A stretch of DNA of 64,000 nt from Heterotrichella gracilis (taxonomy: Eukaryota; Sar; Xanthophyceae; Tribonematales; Xanthonemataceae): assembly GCA_032358255.1 (NCBI GenBank), contig JAULBX010031260.1:62001-126000 (forward strand), in the 5' to 3' direction. A program made the position numbers and the translations under genes. Every line of letters begins with the position of its first letter. The first letter of the stretch is position 1. Shown in pieces: positions 33,275-45,847 of this stretch. Under the pieces are notes generated by a model. It was not told the DNA's origin, made no database searches, and was given only the letters and a program-made list of their open reading frames with translations.

Positions 33275-33569
33275 GCTTCAAGTTGATCCTTAGGATTGTC
33301 ACTTTGTTGTTCAACACATTGTTTGCAGTGGCTGAGAATCAACGAGGTTTGGGTACCAACTAATTAGGAGCAACAGGTCAGCTGCAGTATACAACACACG
33401 CTAGCACTGGCACTGGCACGGACTTTTGATAACAACTAGTATATGTTACAGAAAGTATTGTCCCTGTTTGAATGCATGCGCTGTATATATGTAAACAGCC
33501 GCAACAATAGTGAAATACAGTCTTTGCTGCTTCCAGCCCCCCAACCGCGTCCACACACACCTCCCCACG

Positions 33570-33700
33570 CCCCGCATGTCGCTGGGCAGGTAGCAGTCCT
33601 TGACCGCCCTTGTCAATTTCCTTGTCTCTTTTGGCCACCTTCAACCCCCACCCCCGCCGCTCACCCCTCCCCAGCCCCCTGCGGCTGGACAGGGGGCAGA
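33570..33700 (-). repeat. Copies of the RRP36 last-exon 3' end
   Basis: The minus strand near 33570-33605 (DCYLPSDMRGVG) and a shorter segment near 33665-33700 resemble the KDHRYLPSGRRAVGEE end of the gene (stop at 33786). They lie just beyond the stop codon. Confidence 0.7.
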
Positions 33701-33785
33701 GCTGCATGGCATGTGGCAAGTTTTGTGCATGTACCCCTCCTGGGCCACATGTAACTGTAACCATACCACATCACACCACTGTTGC

Positions 33786-36700
33786 TCACTCCTCCCCCAC
33801 CGCCCGCCTGCCGCTGGGCAGGTACCTGTGGTCCTTGGCCGCGTTCTGCTTGCGCCGCTTAGCAAGCACCTTGTCCAGCTTGGCAGTGCCCGCAAGCTGG
33901 TGGTACTGCTCAACCAGCTCAGCGCGCCGCACAGCGCTGGGCTTGAGGAAGTAGGGCGACTTGCCAGAAGCAACCGCGGATCGTTCCTTGCGCTGCGGGG
34001 CGGGAAATACTTGTCTCAGTTTCTGCAGCATTATACTGGAACCTGCTACTCCCACAATGATGTGGCATAAGCCAATTTTCAACTCGGAAGCCGTTCTTAA
34101 GACTGTACATGTAACTGTTGCTGAAATAAGATTGCAATTAAATGTACCCCATGCCTCGGCATCTCCTATAAGCCCAAACACACTGCTTGCATGCAAATGG
34201 CACCACACAAGGCCGAATCATAGCATGCATCCAGACGAGTGATTGGATTCCACTCTATCCCAAACCCCGAGCAGGATGATTTTCAGATCCCGAAATAACG
34301 CCTCCCTGGCGCACTAGCCCCTCCTGGTATGGGACTGTGTAAACAGGAGGGTGACGCACTCCTCTTTCAAAAAGCCCTCCTTTACACACGCCACCTCCTA
34401 ATCAGGCTGTGCAGCTCTTTGCCCCCTTTTAATTTTGCCTCATTTCCCCTCCTAGCCTACCCGTGAAGAGTCATTCAGATGAGACCCAGCTCAACCCACC
34501 TTGAGCTCCTGGGTGAACCCCTCTTTATGCCTGCGCTGCTGCTCATCTCGTATCTGCGACTCCACCCGCATCAGCTGAGCCTTCACACGCGCCTTGGCGT
34601 CCTCGCCTCGAGCAGCCTGCAAAATTATATATGAAATGGCATACATAAAAAATGCGATGGTGCAGTACCTTTGCGTAGTAGAGCGGACAGCCTGCCATAA
34701 TGATGAAGATGTAAACAATAGACAATTACAAGTGCGCAGGCGCAGTAGCTCGGCACCTTCATTGCAACAAGCCTGCTTATGCATCACGCACACTCAACGC
34801 AGGCGCTTTGCGGGAGACGGGCGTTTACTGCACCAGTGTACACCAACGTATAACCTCCAAAATAAAGGACAAGAATGCAGCGCCCAGTGGCATGGATCAG
34901 GCGGCACAGCAGCCATGCATTGACCATGCTGATAGACAGACAGGATAAGAAAGGTTTGCTCAGAGTTCTAAGTGCTTAGTAGGCAGCGCAGCACTTTATT
35001 ACTTAATTGATTTTCACTTCATTTTCCCAGGTAACGTAAAGGTAGTAGAAATCCTCCCGCACCTGCAGTGCAGTCTTCAGCTCCTGTCGCTCCTTAGGCA
35101 GCTGCTCATCGTACACAAAAGCATACTGCTTGCGGAAGCGGTCCTTCACGTACTCCCCACTCAGGTCATCGTACCGCGGGTCCCTGACTTGCCTGCAGGG
35201 GGTGGGAAGGAGTGGCAATGAATAAGCACATCTAGGTGACACTCTTCCACCGCAAAGGGCGCGTTGGTTGGGGTCCCACAGACCCATGTCATTGCTTGGG
35301 TCGATCACTGGATGCACGTGGTAGTTGGAAATATTGTGACGGCCCCATGTACTCCCCGATCAGGTCATTGTATTGCGGATCCATTACCCAGCCTGCAGGG
35401 TGGGGCAGGGTGAGGTGGGAGGAATCCAACCAACATGTCCATGTCGCAACTGGAATTGATCCACCAAGCCACATGGTGGCTCAATCCATTTAGTTAATGA
35501 ATATGATGACTGGGGAAAGACAAGCAATGCAATGCTCAGCTCGCATGTTGACGCATAGGAGTTTGAAAATCATGCAACCGGCTCATGTGATGGTTGTGAT
35601 TGGCCCAGTGGACGCGATGGCCGGGGTTCCATGCTGACTTGCCCATTCCATCATTGGCCATTCCACCTATTGGCCCCATGCTACTGTCCATAAATCCATA
35701 TGAGCCATGCCAGAGGTGGTGGATGGCGCATCCCTTGCTATCTGAACAACATAACCCCTAGCCACCACCACCACCTCACAATGTCATGCGTGCTGGATAA
35801 CCAAGAACTGGGCCTGGCTGTGCGCAATGACGTGCAGGATGCACTGCCTGTTGCCACCTGGTATGTGTGGAGAATCCGCTTGCTTACCTCTTGGGCGCCA
35901 CCACCACCTCCCTCAATTTTGGCACCCGCTTCTTTGAAGACTGCTCCACCGGTCGGTTCTTGTTCTCACGCTTGAAGCTGCGCGCCTTGGCTTTTGCCTC
36001 AGCGTCCTCTCCTTCAGCACCTTTACTCCCCTCCTTCTGGAGCTTGCTGGGGGAGGCAAGGAAAGGGAAGGGGTTGACACGAAATGGGACGGATATGAAG
36101 TAACATCGCCCAACGATTGCAGCAGAATTATGAAAGTTTACACACATTAAATGGATATTCATAATGATTAAAGCAGTCACTTACGTATCAAACGCCAATG
36201 TCATGCCAAAGGCTTCTACCCAGGCCCCAATGGGTACTTGCATGACGGCACTAGGGGTACCAAAAGTTACCCCAGACCAGGCAGAACAGACGTGCATGAG
36301 CAAGTGCGAGACACCCCTGAGGGAATGAGAACCCCTGTCACCTGGAGGGCCCTACACCAGGTGCAGAGGTGCCCAGCAGTGCCCTGGCGGCACCCTTGCC
36401 CCCCCCTGACCCGTCCCGCCTGGCTTGCAGGAGCAGCTGGAAGGGGATGTCAGCTCCCTGGGATGGGTGGGAGGCAGGGTCAGGTGGTGGACACATACTT
36501 GTGTGGTATTGGTGGTGGTTGTGGTGGGTCGTGGGTGCTATTGTATGCCGGCTGCACTGTACTGGATGCAGGGCAGTACTAGGGGATGCGGGGGGCATTG
36601 GGACAGCAACAATGCGATATTTGTCTCAATAAAAGTACAGACAATGTGCGTGTCTGGCCTTCTACAACAAACACAGCGACCAGGTCGTGGTGGTTTCAAT

Positions 36701-36967
36701 TGTGGTGGGTCTTGCATGCCCATGCCGGCCATATGCATGCATATAGGGACAACAAGCATTCAGACAAACGACTTGCTAGTCAGGCGTTACCACCTGCTCC
36801 TCTTCCTCTGACGAGTACCCGCTGCCAGACGCCTCGCTGCCAGACCGGTCCTCGCTCCCAGAGTCCGTCTCAGAGCCCTCGCTGTCTTGCCCGCTGGCCT
36901 CGGGTTCCGACTCTGGGTCGCTGTCCACAGGAGCAGCCTTTTTTGCTGGCTGTGACTTCTTTGGCAT
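33786..36967 (-). CDS. RRP36: Ribosomal RNA processing protein 36 homologue
   Basis: Nucleolar factor of the early 90S pre-ribosome, needed for 18S rRNA cleavage steps (family knowledge). Exons: 36967-36794 (or 36791), 36457-36342, 36046-35888, 35192-35063, 34616-34500, 33992-33786; about 903 nt, 300 aa, in phase. The N-terminus is acidic and Ser/Glu-rich (GSEDRSGSEASGSGYSSEEE). Conserved blocks in order are ADIPFQLLLQARRDG, KRVPKLREVV, RDPRYDDLSGEYVKDRFRKQ, a charged coiled-coil region and GKSPYFLKPSAVRRAELVEQ. The C-terminal block is LDKVLAKRRKQNAAKDHRYL. The order and spacing match the RRP36 family. It is divergent from the SEC23-like gene. The exact exon 1 donor (GTGGTA or GTAACG) is undecided. 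Confidence 0.93.
35340..35402 (-). repeat. Copy of RRP36 exon 4 acceptor and start
   Basis: The minus strand repeats CCCTGCAG plus sequence encoding VMDPQYNDLIGEYMG, against VRDPRYDDLSGEYVK in true exon 4 (start 35192), then diverges. Confidence 0.85.
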
Positions 36968-37763
36968 CGTGTTGACACTACGATGCCCTGCCCTGGCTCA
37001 ACGCTCAAAGGTTCAACAGAGTGGTTGTGTCTGGTGCGTGTGACCCAGACGTGTGTGGTGTTTGTAAGGCTGCCAGAAGGACGGGGATGAGGGCAGTCAA
37101 ACGGTGAAGTGTTACCCACTGGTGTGTAGGACCTTGTACTGCACCACCCAGATTGGTGGAAGTGTTGGCTTATGAGACTCTGGATTGGAGGCGGCTTTTG
37201 CATGCATGCATATGGGTTAATGGCTGGTACGAACGGGTGGCTCGTCGCAACAAGGACAACGCAGTGAACAACCACAGACGTTCACGGTTGGCAAGTGAAA
37301 GCGGAGTGAATAGTTCGTTGACTTGCCGATACACCCGATTGGCGCGAGCTGTAGCAGGCGCTCGAGAACCACTGAGTGTTATGAAACTTCTGTTTGAATA
37401 AAAGTTTTTTAAAGAAACGAACGAAGTATTGACTCAGCCTGCGCGTACGTGTTTGCGCTGACTGGCCACCCAAGTAAGCAGCTTCAAACGCAGCAAGATC
37501 GCCCCGGCCGTGACACAGCCATCTTGCGTGCAGTCCTTTTTCAGAGATGCTGACCCTTGACGACGATGCCGCCTGCCAGGCTGGGACAGTTGCACACTAG
37601 GGACAGGCGCAACCCCGCTCATTGGTCGTCTTCCGTGCGCTAGGTGGACCTGTTGACGGCTGGGCTTTGTTCGTCACGGTCGAGGCTGGCCCGAGAAGCT
37701 TTTGCCCCAGTACTAGGTTTGGAATCAGCTCCCCAGCTGGGGAACGTGCAACAGCTTACCACC
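36968..37763. promoter_or_regulatory. Divergent promoter region, RRP36 / SEC23-like
   Basis: About 0.8 kb between divergent starts. It contains a 38-bp segment (37155-37192) that also occurs in a PEPC intron at 6003-6040. No coding sequence is supported, though the SEC23-like start could lie upstream at an in-frame ATG near 37644. Confidence 0.4.
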
Positions 37764-40700
37764 ATGCTGCCCATCTCAACTCCACCAGAGCTCTTCCTCC
37801 AACATTGGCAACCTAAAGCAGATGCTGCAACTGACAAGCCTCCAGTTTTCCCAGCAGCAGCCACACAACCACAATCACCACCATCTCAACCACCACCACC
37901 GCCACCAACCCAGCAATCCAGCCCGCCACCGCCACCATCCCAACCGCTTGATAGAGTGCCACCTCACAGCCAATTAATGGCCAGAGCAGCCTCTACAACC
38001 TCCATAACAGGTGGACCTGTGTCTCCTGACAGCTGTCAATTGGACGCACAAGGCCTGGCAGATGCCATCGTGTCGCTCACCACCAGCACGGTGCGTGGTG
38101 GTCCCAATAACCCATGCAAACAGTGCTGCCCTGCACTAGAATGTACCCTAAGAAGCAGTGTAACGAACTTGACAAGGTGGCGGAAACAGTATATAATTAT
38201 TGAAGGATCCTTAGTCATGACACTGTCTTGCTCAGGCACTTAGCTTACTCACCCCTGCCAGGCACAGGACCCACCCACCACAGCCACTAAACCACACACA
38301 CCATACACACCACTGCCACTCACCTACCACAGCCAGTGCAATCACCCATGGGTTCCAATGGCAGTACCTCACAGGGCCCTGCAGGCTTGACGAGCACAGG
38401 TTCCACCCACCACACCCACCACACCCACCGCATCCACCCACCTCACTCACCACCCCTCCCAGGTCCTGAACCACAAGCAAGCCTCCTCATCCTACGGCAT
38501 CCCGCTGGGCGCTGTGATTAACCCAGTGCCGTCCGCCACCTGTCAGCCTGCCAGCGTGGACAACCCGGGGCTCAGGTGCCAGCGCTGCAGAGCCTTCCTC
38601 AACCCATACTGCAAGGTGAGAGGAAGGGTTCAGGGCAGGAAACATGTTCATGCGTGGCAATGTCTTTCCGGAGTGGGGCCAAACTCCAAATATCTTGCGC
38701 ACTAATTTTCTATATCTTTTTTTTTTTTTTTTTTTTTTTTGTTTGGTATTTTCTATCATATGGTCGAACTGATTAAAAGTCCAAGCGTTGGTCAACGAGG
38801 TGGGCATTTGACAAGGTGCCCTTTGCTGCATACTCATAATGCAGTGCGGGGCACCCACGTACTAATTGGCGATGGGTGCATTCGGCAGACAACACCTTTC
38901 ATCGTTTCGTTAATCCCTTGAGTGGGGAAGCACTATGCGAGTTGCAGTGGTGGTGTTTTTGCCCCATCCCACCGCATGCTGGTGCATTCTTAAAGGTGAT
39001 TTCACTCCCCCGGCTTCACCCACCTCCACATCCCTCCGTTGCAGCTCAACCAGATCTCTGGCGAGTGGGAGTGCGTGTTCTGCGCGCACGTCAACCGAGC
39101 GCCAGGCTTGATTTCCAACACAGGCCAGGAGCCAATGGTACGCTGGGCACACATGAACATGGTAGCATCGCTTTTTTGGATAGAACATGGTGCTTGTTGG
39201 GCTGCATGCGAGACAGCAGCCAGGAATGGGGCAGCTCCTCCCCGCCCTCCCCATCCACACCACATGCACATAACGTACCCCCCTTGCTGGTCCAGGCACC
39301 TCCTGAAATCAGCCATGCTGTCATTGACTACCACACACCCGCACACACATATCTGGGTCCCTCCTCACCATCTTCGTCGCCACCACACACCCTGGACATC
39401 CGCATACCTCCCTCCCCACTTGCGGAGCTGGCTGGTGCCCCCCTTGGAGCGCCAGTGGTGCTGGTGATGGATGTGACAGCGTGGGGGGCGGATGGGGAGG
39501 CGATGAAGGCGGCGCTGCTGGAGGTGTGTAACCTCCACCCTGAACCCCAAACCCTAAAAAAGTTAAGGTTTGAACTCTGGCAGGGAGACAAAGAAGCTGG
39601 ACCGAATGCAATTCAAGACCTATCCCTTATCACTGGGTGCATAGCTGCATGGCACGACACAAGTAAGTTAATTTTGGCATTGCACCCTTCAGCATGAACC
39701 CCCACCAACTTGCAGGGTGTGCGCACTCTCCCTCCCTCGACCCGCATCGCCCTCGTCACCTTTGGCGACTCGGTCAGCGTGTACCGCCTGGCCTCACCCC
39801 ACATGGCAACTGCGCATGTGATATCGGGGGAGAGACCGGCAGGCAAGGGAGTGGTGGCGCTGCTGCGTGGGGGGGCGGGGGAGTTTGTGCGGCCGCTGGG
39901 GGAGTGCCTGCCTGCGCTGGAGGCTGCACTGAAAAGCATACGGTAGGGCGTACATCTGGGCATGGTTGTTGATAATTATACGTCACCAATATCACTCAAA
40001 ATCATGGATGATAGGATGTGTGCCAAGATTTTGGCGGGAGGCGCATCGTGTAGATCTTTTCAACCTGGCAGGGTCTTTGCATTGTCTGTTTCTTTTTGGA
40101 GTTTTAAAGGAATCCATATGTATTTTGTTTGATTTTATCCAGGGTCTTAAAGGCCAGGGGGAGCGATAGGGAGCGGCCGCGGTGCCTGGGGGTGGCACTG
40201 GAGGTGGCGCTGAGGCTGGTGGGGGGCGCACACACACCCCCACCCCCCAACCTGCAGCGTCAAACTGCCCTTGGCTCCCGAGTGTTGCTACTCACCACAG
40301 GGCCAACCACAAAGGTGGGTATGGGGGGTGGGGTGGGGTGGGGAGTTGGGAGGGGGATGGGGGGGATTTGATGGGCCGGCCGGCAACTCCAGCATGGGTT
40401 TGTGGTGACAAACAGGGCTTCTGCCGCACCTTGAGTGCTTCTGTTCACTACAGGGCCAACCACAAAGGTGGGTGGGGGGGGAGGGGGGTATTGGGAGGGG
40501 GGGGGATTTAGCGTGGCGAGCAATCCATGGTAGTATAATATCACCAGGGGCTAGTAATGGGGTGGGTGATGGGGTGGCCAATGGCACTGGCCTATGCCTG
40601 TCGGCACCGTCTGCACAGTGTTTTGGTGGACAGTATCGCTGCTGATAGATGCGGGGGCGGCTGTGGTTTGGCGTGTGTTATTGCATTGCAGTCGCATGGT

Positions 40701-43698
40701 TGCAGTTGTCGCACGCCACGTTGCTGGTATGACGCGTAGTCAAAGCACGGGAACGTTACCAAAACCATGCCTGAAACCCTGGGACTCAAAGCCCCTACCA
40801 GAACCCTACCAAACCTCCTTGCAGGGCCCGGGGTCGCTCAGCCTCGATGCGCTGGATGGCATTGAGGATCTCCACGATGCATTTGCAATCCGGACGGGGG
40901 CGCACCATTTCAAGGCCATGGCCAAACTTGCTGTGGAAAACGGCGCCGTGGTGGATATAATTGCGGCTGGCTTGGCGGCGGTAAATGTGCCCCTGCTGGC
41001 GCATGTGACCCAGGCCAGTGGGGGGGTGTTGGTGATGAATGAGGGCTTTGGGGGACTGCTGGGTGCAAATATCGGCGCGGCGCTGGGGCGGCATGCGGGC
41101 AGCCAGGTGTGTATTAGGGTTTAGGGTTCACGGTTTAGGGTGCATGACATGGTGGTGGGTATCATTGTGGCTGGCTTGGCGGCGGTGAACGTGCAAGGGG
41201 GGCGCGTGTCTGTAACCCAGGCTAGTGGAGATGGTTGAGGGTTTTGGAGGACAGTTGGCGCCAATATTAAGGCAGCCAGGTGTGGTTAGGGCTTTTGGGT
41301 GGTAGGGCTAGATAGGATGCATTTCAGGGCAACAGTTGAAGGGCGGGGAGGCAGGCGAGAAGAGACCGAAAGTTTGAATTCTAGGACCCTACACCCCAAA
41401 CCTTAACAACCTCACAGCCTGGGACCTGCAACCCTAACTCCTTGCTGTACATTAAACCCTTCCGTAGGGTTTTGTGGACGCCTACACATCAGACGGTCTG
41501 GATGTCCTAGGGTGGCTGGGCCCGGTATCTCCCCTGCGGCAATATGAGGCGGAGGAGGGGGGCAAAGCGCCCCGCCATGGCCGCCACGCGCGCCTGCTGT
41601 CTTCTGTCGAGCGTGGCGGGGGGCTGGGACTGATGCTGGAGGTCACTATGCACCTGCCTAAGCGCGTGTACCTGCAGGTGGGTGCTTAGGACAATGGCGA
41701 CAGCCAATATGCTATAATTGTTACTTTATGTGTATGTAGGAGATACATAACCAAGGTTGGGAGGATCTCCCCAATATACATGCTTAAAGACTTGCCCTGT
41801 AGGTTATTCCGCTCAGCTTGCCAAGTCTGCTTGAACCTTGAACCTTGAACAAAAAGAGATAAGTACAGCAGAAACAAAGTTGACTGCTCCTTCAGGTTGT
41901 GATTGGGTGGGTGGCGCCAGATGGCAGCCGACTGACACGTGTCGTCACCAGACGGATCCCCACAGTGGAAGACCTCCCCTCCTACATCGAGTCGATCAAC
42001 CCCGAGACAGCGGCTGTGCTGCTTGCCAAGCGGGTGGTGGGGGGTGCGCTGGCGGATGGCGCGTTTGGTGATCGGAAACGGCTGGCAAAGCTGCGGGTGC
42101 TTGTAGGGAAGCATGTGGCGCATGTGGCGCAGGCGCTGGGGAGCGACGCGGGGGCGAGGGGGGGGTGGCTGGGGGGCAAGCGGTGGTGGCGGCTGCCGGG
42201 GCGGCTGGTGCCACTGGCTGAGGTGCGTGAGCGGTGGGGGATGGGGGGTGCATGGGCAGGGTTTTGCTGCGCGGTAAAGGCCCGAGCGGCGGCTGGTTTG
42301 TTCAGGGGTTTACTAATATACGAGTTATGATGACGGCTGGGAATGCCTATCTGATTGTTCGTATTTTAGTATACCCCTGGTTTACTGTGAGAAGCTTCAA
42401 GCATGTAGCACAGGCGCTCTGGGTGCCAGAAGGTATACACACAACATTAGCATATAATTACTGGGGTGCATGGCTGTGGTGCGGGCATAACTGACGCACA
42501 CCCCTTGTCCCCCCAGGCATTATACCACCTCCAGCGGGGGCCCATGCTGGGCGACATTTTGGGGCACCCCGACGAAAAGGCCCACGTGGCAGGCGTTTTC
42601 GCCTGTGCCTCGCTGGACTGCGCGCTGCGCCTGCTCACACCCTGCCTGTACCAGCTGGACGCTAGTTTAGGGTTTTTTGAGCCAGTGGCGGCGGTGGACA
42701 TGGCTCTGCAGCCTGGGGCGGCGCTGGTATTGGACTCGGGGCTGCAGGTGGGTGTGTGTCGCACTGTAAGGGTGGGTGGGATGTGGCAATGCGGGGGTTT
42801 GGCAGGCCGTGTGCAAATAGAGGTGGAGGTGGGGGGTGTCTCCAGGGACGTGTATATTGGCAGCTGTAGACTTCTCCTGTGCAAATCAAGTTGTGAAGGT
42901 GGTTATGTGGCTGGATTTGGATGTGGGTGCCCACAGAGCAGCAAAAACCCTAAACCCTAATCCCCTCTCCCTGAACCCTACACCCTGTGGCCTGAGCAGG
43001 TGGTTGTGTGGCTGGGTGCGGAGGTGGGCGCCTCAGATGAGGAGCGGGCGGGGGTTCAGGACCAGTGCTTGCAGTTTGCCACCAGCCTGGCGGTGCAGCG
43101 CTTCCCAGTGCCGGAGCTGCTGAGCGTGACCCAGGTGCGTCGTTTGCTAAAAGACAAAAGAAATTCATGTATTATTTTTATCCGTTCGATAGTGCAGCGC
43201 TTCCCGGTGCCGGAGCTGCTGAGCGTGACGCAGGTGCCCCTGTTGCTAAATAAGCTAGAATTACATTTCATCCATCCCCAAACTGTTTGAAGAATTTGTC
43301 TCTTTTTGAATGGATTATTGAGTCAAGTGTATGAAACAATCATACGCAGTCGGCAACTTCTGCTCCAGCATTGTGCCACATTCATTCCAGCCCGCCAGCT
43401 GCACCACCCTGACTCGCCACCTCCACTGCTAACTTCAACAGCGTATGTATTCAGTTCAGAATAGTGCATAATTGTGGCGCAGGGGAGCGGGGACGCACGC
43501 CACGTCAGCGCCCGTCTCCATCCCATCCACGCCGACCCGCCACATGCGCAGTGCACTCAGCTGCCTGCCTTGGCCGCACTGGACCCAGGTGCACTGACCC
43601 GCCTGGCTGCATCCATGCCCCTCAGCGAGGAGCCCTCCTTCTACCAGTGGTGCCGCAGCTGGCATATCGACCCCTCACCATCGCCACCCAGAACCTGA
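37764..43698 (+). CDS. SEC23-like COPII coat protein
   Basis: Part of the coat that buds vesicles from the endoplasmic reticulum; Sec23 activates the Sar1 GTPase. Exons: 37764-38090, 38463-38615, 39045-39137, 39296-39523, 39716-39942, 40143-40314, 40825-41106, 41468-41677, 41896-42222, 42517-42747, 43000-43134, 43483-43698. These give 2601 nt, 866 aa, all phases matching. Pro-rich N-terminus; zinc finger C148-x2-C151-x18-C170-x2-C173; trunk domain (APVVLVMDVTAWG, TRIALVTFGDSVSVYRLA); beta/helical parts; C-terminal HPIHADPPHAQCTQLPAL and EPSFYQWCRSWHID. The length and the FYQW-type tail resemble the divergent, longer plant SEC23-like proteins rather than canonical SEC23. Whether Sar1 activation is retained is uncertain. 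Start chosen for its ACCACCATG context; a longer N-terminus is possible. Confidence 0.88.
38718..38740. repeat. Poly(T) run in SEC23-like intron 2
   Basis: An uninterrupted T homopolymer just downstream of exon 2. No retroposon ends were identified around it. Confidence 0.9.
40425..40480 (+). repeat. Copy of SEC23-like exon 6 end plus donor
   Basis: Repeats the ACAGGGCCAACCACAAAG-GTGGGT end of exon 6 (true end 40314), with the G-rich intron start also copied. Confidence 0.85.
41113..41240 (+). repeat. TTTAGGG tract and decayed copy of SEC23-like exon 7
   Basis: Immediately after the exon 7 donor (41106) lies a TTTAGGG tract (41113-41141). Then about 41155-41235 resembles the IIAAGLAAVNVPLLAHVTQASG part of exon 7, with frame-breaking changes. 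Confidence 0.8.
43195..43240 (+). repeat. Copy of SEC23-like exon 11 end plus donor
   Basis: Near-identical repeat of the VQRFPVPELLSVTQ coding end with donor (true end 43134). It is separated from it by about 60 bp of AT-rich sequence. Confidence 0.9.
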
Positions 43699-43734
43699 CG
43701 CCCACATCTGGAGGGTTGAGCCCCTATCAGGTGG

Positions 43735-43960
43735 AGTACTGACCCCTCACCAGCGCCTCCCAGAGCGTGGCGCCACATCTGGAGTGTTGAGCCCGAGTCA
43801 GCTGGGATATCTACCCCTCCCCCCCAGCGAGCCCTCCTTCTACCAGTGGTGCCGCAGCTGGCATAGCGACCCCACACCCGCGCCACCCAGCGGGAAACCG
43901 CTCACATCTGGAGTGTTGAGCCCCCATCAGGTGGAGTGGCCCCGCAGTTGGACTCGCAGT
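43735..43960 (+). repeat. Tandem copies of the SEC23-like last-exon end
   Basis: Beyond the stop at 43698, segments repeat EPSFYQWCRSWHSDP coding sequence (about 43826-43875) and the 3' flank 'CATCTGGAGTGTTGAGCCC', which occurs three times with a period of roughly 65-150 bp. These are duplications of the terminal exon and its 3' flank. Confidence 0.85.
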
Positions 43961-44932
43961 ATTATTGTTTGGAAGACTGGGCCTAGTATATCACTTATTA
44001 TTACAGTAAGCAGTTAAGCTATTATCGTTGAGTCCCCGGGGGCAACAGCAGGATATTGACCCCCCACCAGGTCCCGCCAGTAGTGGGTTTAGGTTCAGGA
44101 GTGCGAGCTTGCACTTTGTGCCAAAGTGCGCCATTTGGCACCACCACAAAACAGTGGTGGTATTATTTATTATGTACTGCAACCTGCTTCTTGTGCTGAT
44201 TGGGTTCAAGGTGTTTGCCTTGCCAGCTCTGGTGGCCGATGATCGTTTGTGCACTTCTTAGAACCAGAACGACCAGGCCTGCTGTTCATGCGAGACATGC
44301 AGGGTTATTTGTGCCGTAGCCCCTTTATTTGGCATATTTGAACTGAAAGTTGACGTCTTATGTACTTACTTAGTGGTCAATTAGTACTCTTTAGACCAGT
44401 TTTGGCTTGGACTGAAGCTGGGTTTGTAACCTTCAGTTGAGTATGCCTTGTGAGGCTGCCTGGGCCAAAATATAGCGAGTTGGGGCTTTATACACTAAGG
44501 GTAGCACTCACGGTACTCCAAGCCATACCCGCAGGTGGTTGGCATTATAATACTGGCCTACCCGCACCCTGTGTTCCCACGCTTCGGCTGCATGCATGCA
44601 TTGTGACCACTGGTGAATGGCACGATCAACGAGAGAAAACAAGTGTTGTGTCGGTCACACAAGCGTGGAGGGGGAAGTCCAGCTGATATGCAGTGTGCTA
44701 GCAGTGGTGTGGTTCGCTTTTAGGTCAGATCCCTGCGCATTTCGCGCTGCATGCCTCCACGCAGTCGATTCAACTGCAAAGGACTTGCCGCTGTTGCACA
44801 AGAATACATAGTCGACAAGAAAAGCCAACAGTGCAGCGCAGGTGGACCTAGCGCGAGTGGTAGAAAGCAGGACCTCGATCCGGAAGCAAAGACTGGGCTG
44901 CTTTCTAAGACCGAGGATTCATACATCTTTCT

Positions 44933-45165
44933 GAAGCAAGGGGTGTGACCAAGCGAGGGGTGTTCAAGCGAGGACGCCAGGGGGGACTACAATAGTTTGA
45001 AGCAAGGAGTGTGACCAAGCTAGGGGTGTGTCGAAGCGAGGGGTGTCCAAGCCAGGGGTGTCGAAGCGAGGGGTGTGACCAAGCTAGGGGTGTTGAAGCC
45101 AGGTGTGTGTCCCAGCGAGGGGTGTCGAAGCGAGGGGTGTGTCCAGGCGAGGGGTGTGACCGAGA
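44933..45165. repeat. Minisatellite, 15-17 bp units
   Basis: About a dozen imperfect units built on a GAGGGGTGT core, alternating longer (GTGTGACCAAGC) and shorter (GTGTCGAAGC) forms. It lies about 0.7 kb upstream of the first DOMON gene. Positions 43961-44932 and 45166-45847 hold nothing else recognised. Confidence 0.9.
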
Positions 45166-45847
45166 CAAGAAGGCGAGAAGGAGCCAGGTAAGCAAAGGTA
45201 AGTTATAAGTTTTTGCCACCCACTGCTGAGTTGCGCCCGTTCAGGCGTATGTACCCTTGCTGTGACCATAGACAAATGTTGGCATGCCTCCCTTGTGGCA
45301 TGCCTTCATTAAGGGGCTTGCCAAGGCCTCGTTGTGTGGGCCAGTGCATACTTGACTGTCCTGAACGTGGGGCCGAACGTGGTTTTGAGTACCTTGAAAG
45401 TGCACTGCTGAATGAGAACTTGTTTACAAGCAGTTGTCTCGGCCATGTGCCAGTTGGCACTTGCACTCTCAGTTGCCAGCTGGCAAGGACGAGGTTTTGG
45501 ACCAAACTTTGGTTCGCTGGCAAGCAACGAGGTTGCTCGCTGAGCTGCGCCAACTACCATACAATCATACACCCACCAACCTTTATGTATATCCACTGCT
45601 CCTTACCTACGGGTGGCGCCATATGGCACATCACCCTCTGATGCATGCACAGCCTTCGCTCCCAGTCGTCTACCCTTACCGAGTGTCCTGTTAACGCCCT
45701 CCACCTTTCCGTGCACTTAGGACCTTGTGAGACCAAATTCAACCCAGTCAGGGCCTTCTACACACAAACCACTCGGGGACACCCGTCTCGGAGGCACACC
45801 CTCATCAGGGCCATCCCAGGCTGTTTCGCAGGGGGCTGTGTTTAAAT

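Noticed and set aside
38718-38740. Poly(T) run as a retroposon tail
   Set aside because: No target-site duplication or element body could be found beside it.
43195-43240. Alternative coding exon of the SEC23-like gene
   Set aside because: It lacks its own acceptor and repeats the end of exon 11, so it is a partial copy. Including it would duplicate VQRFPVPELLSVTQ.
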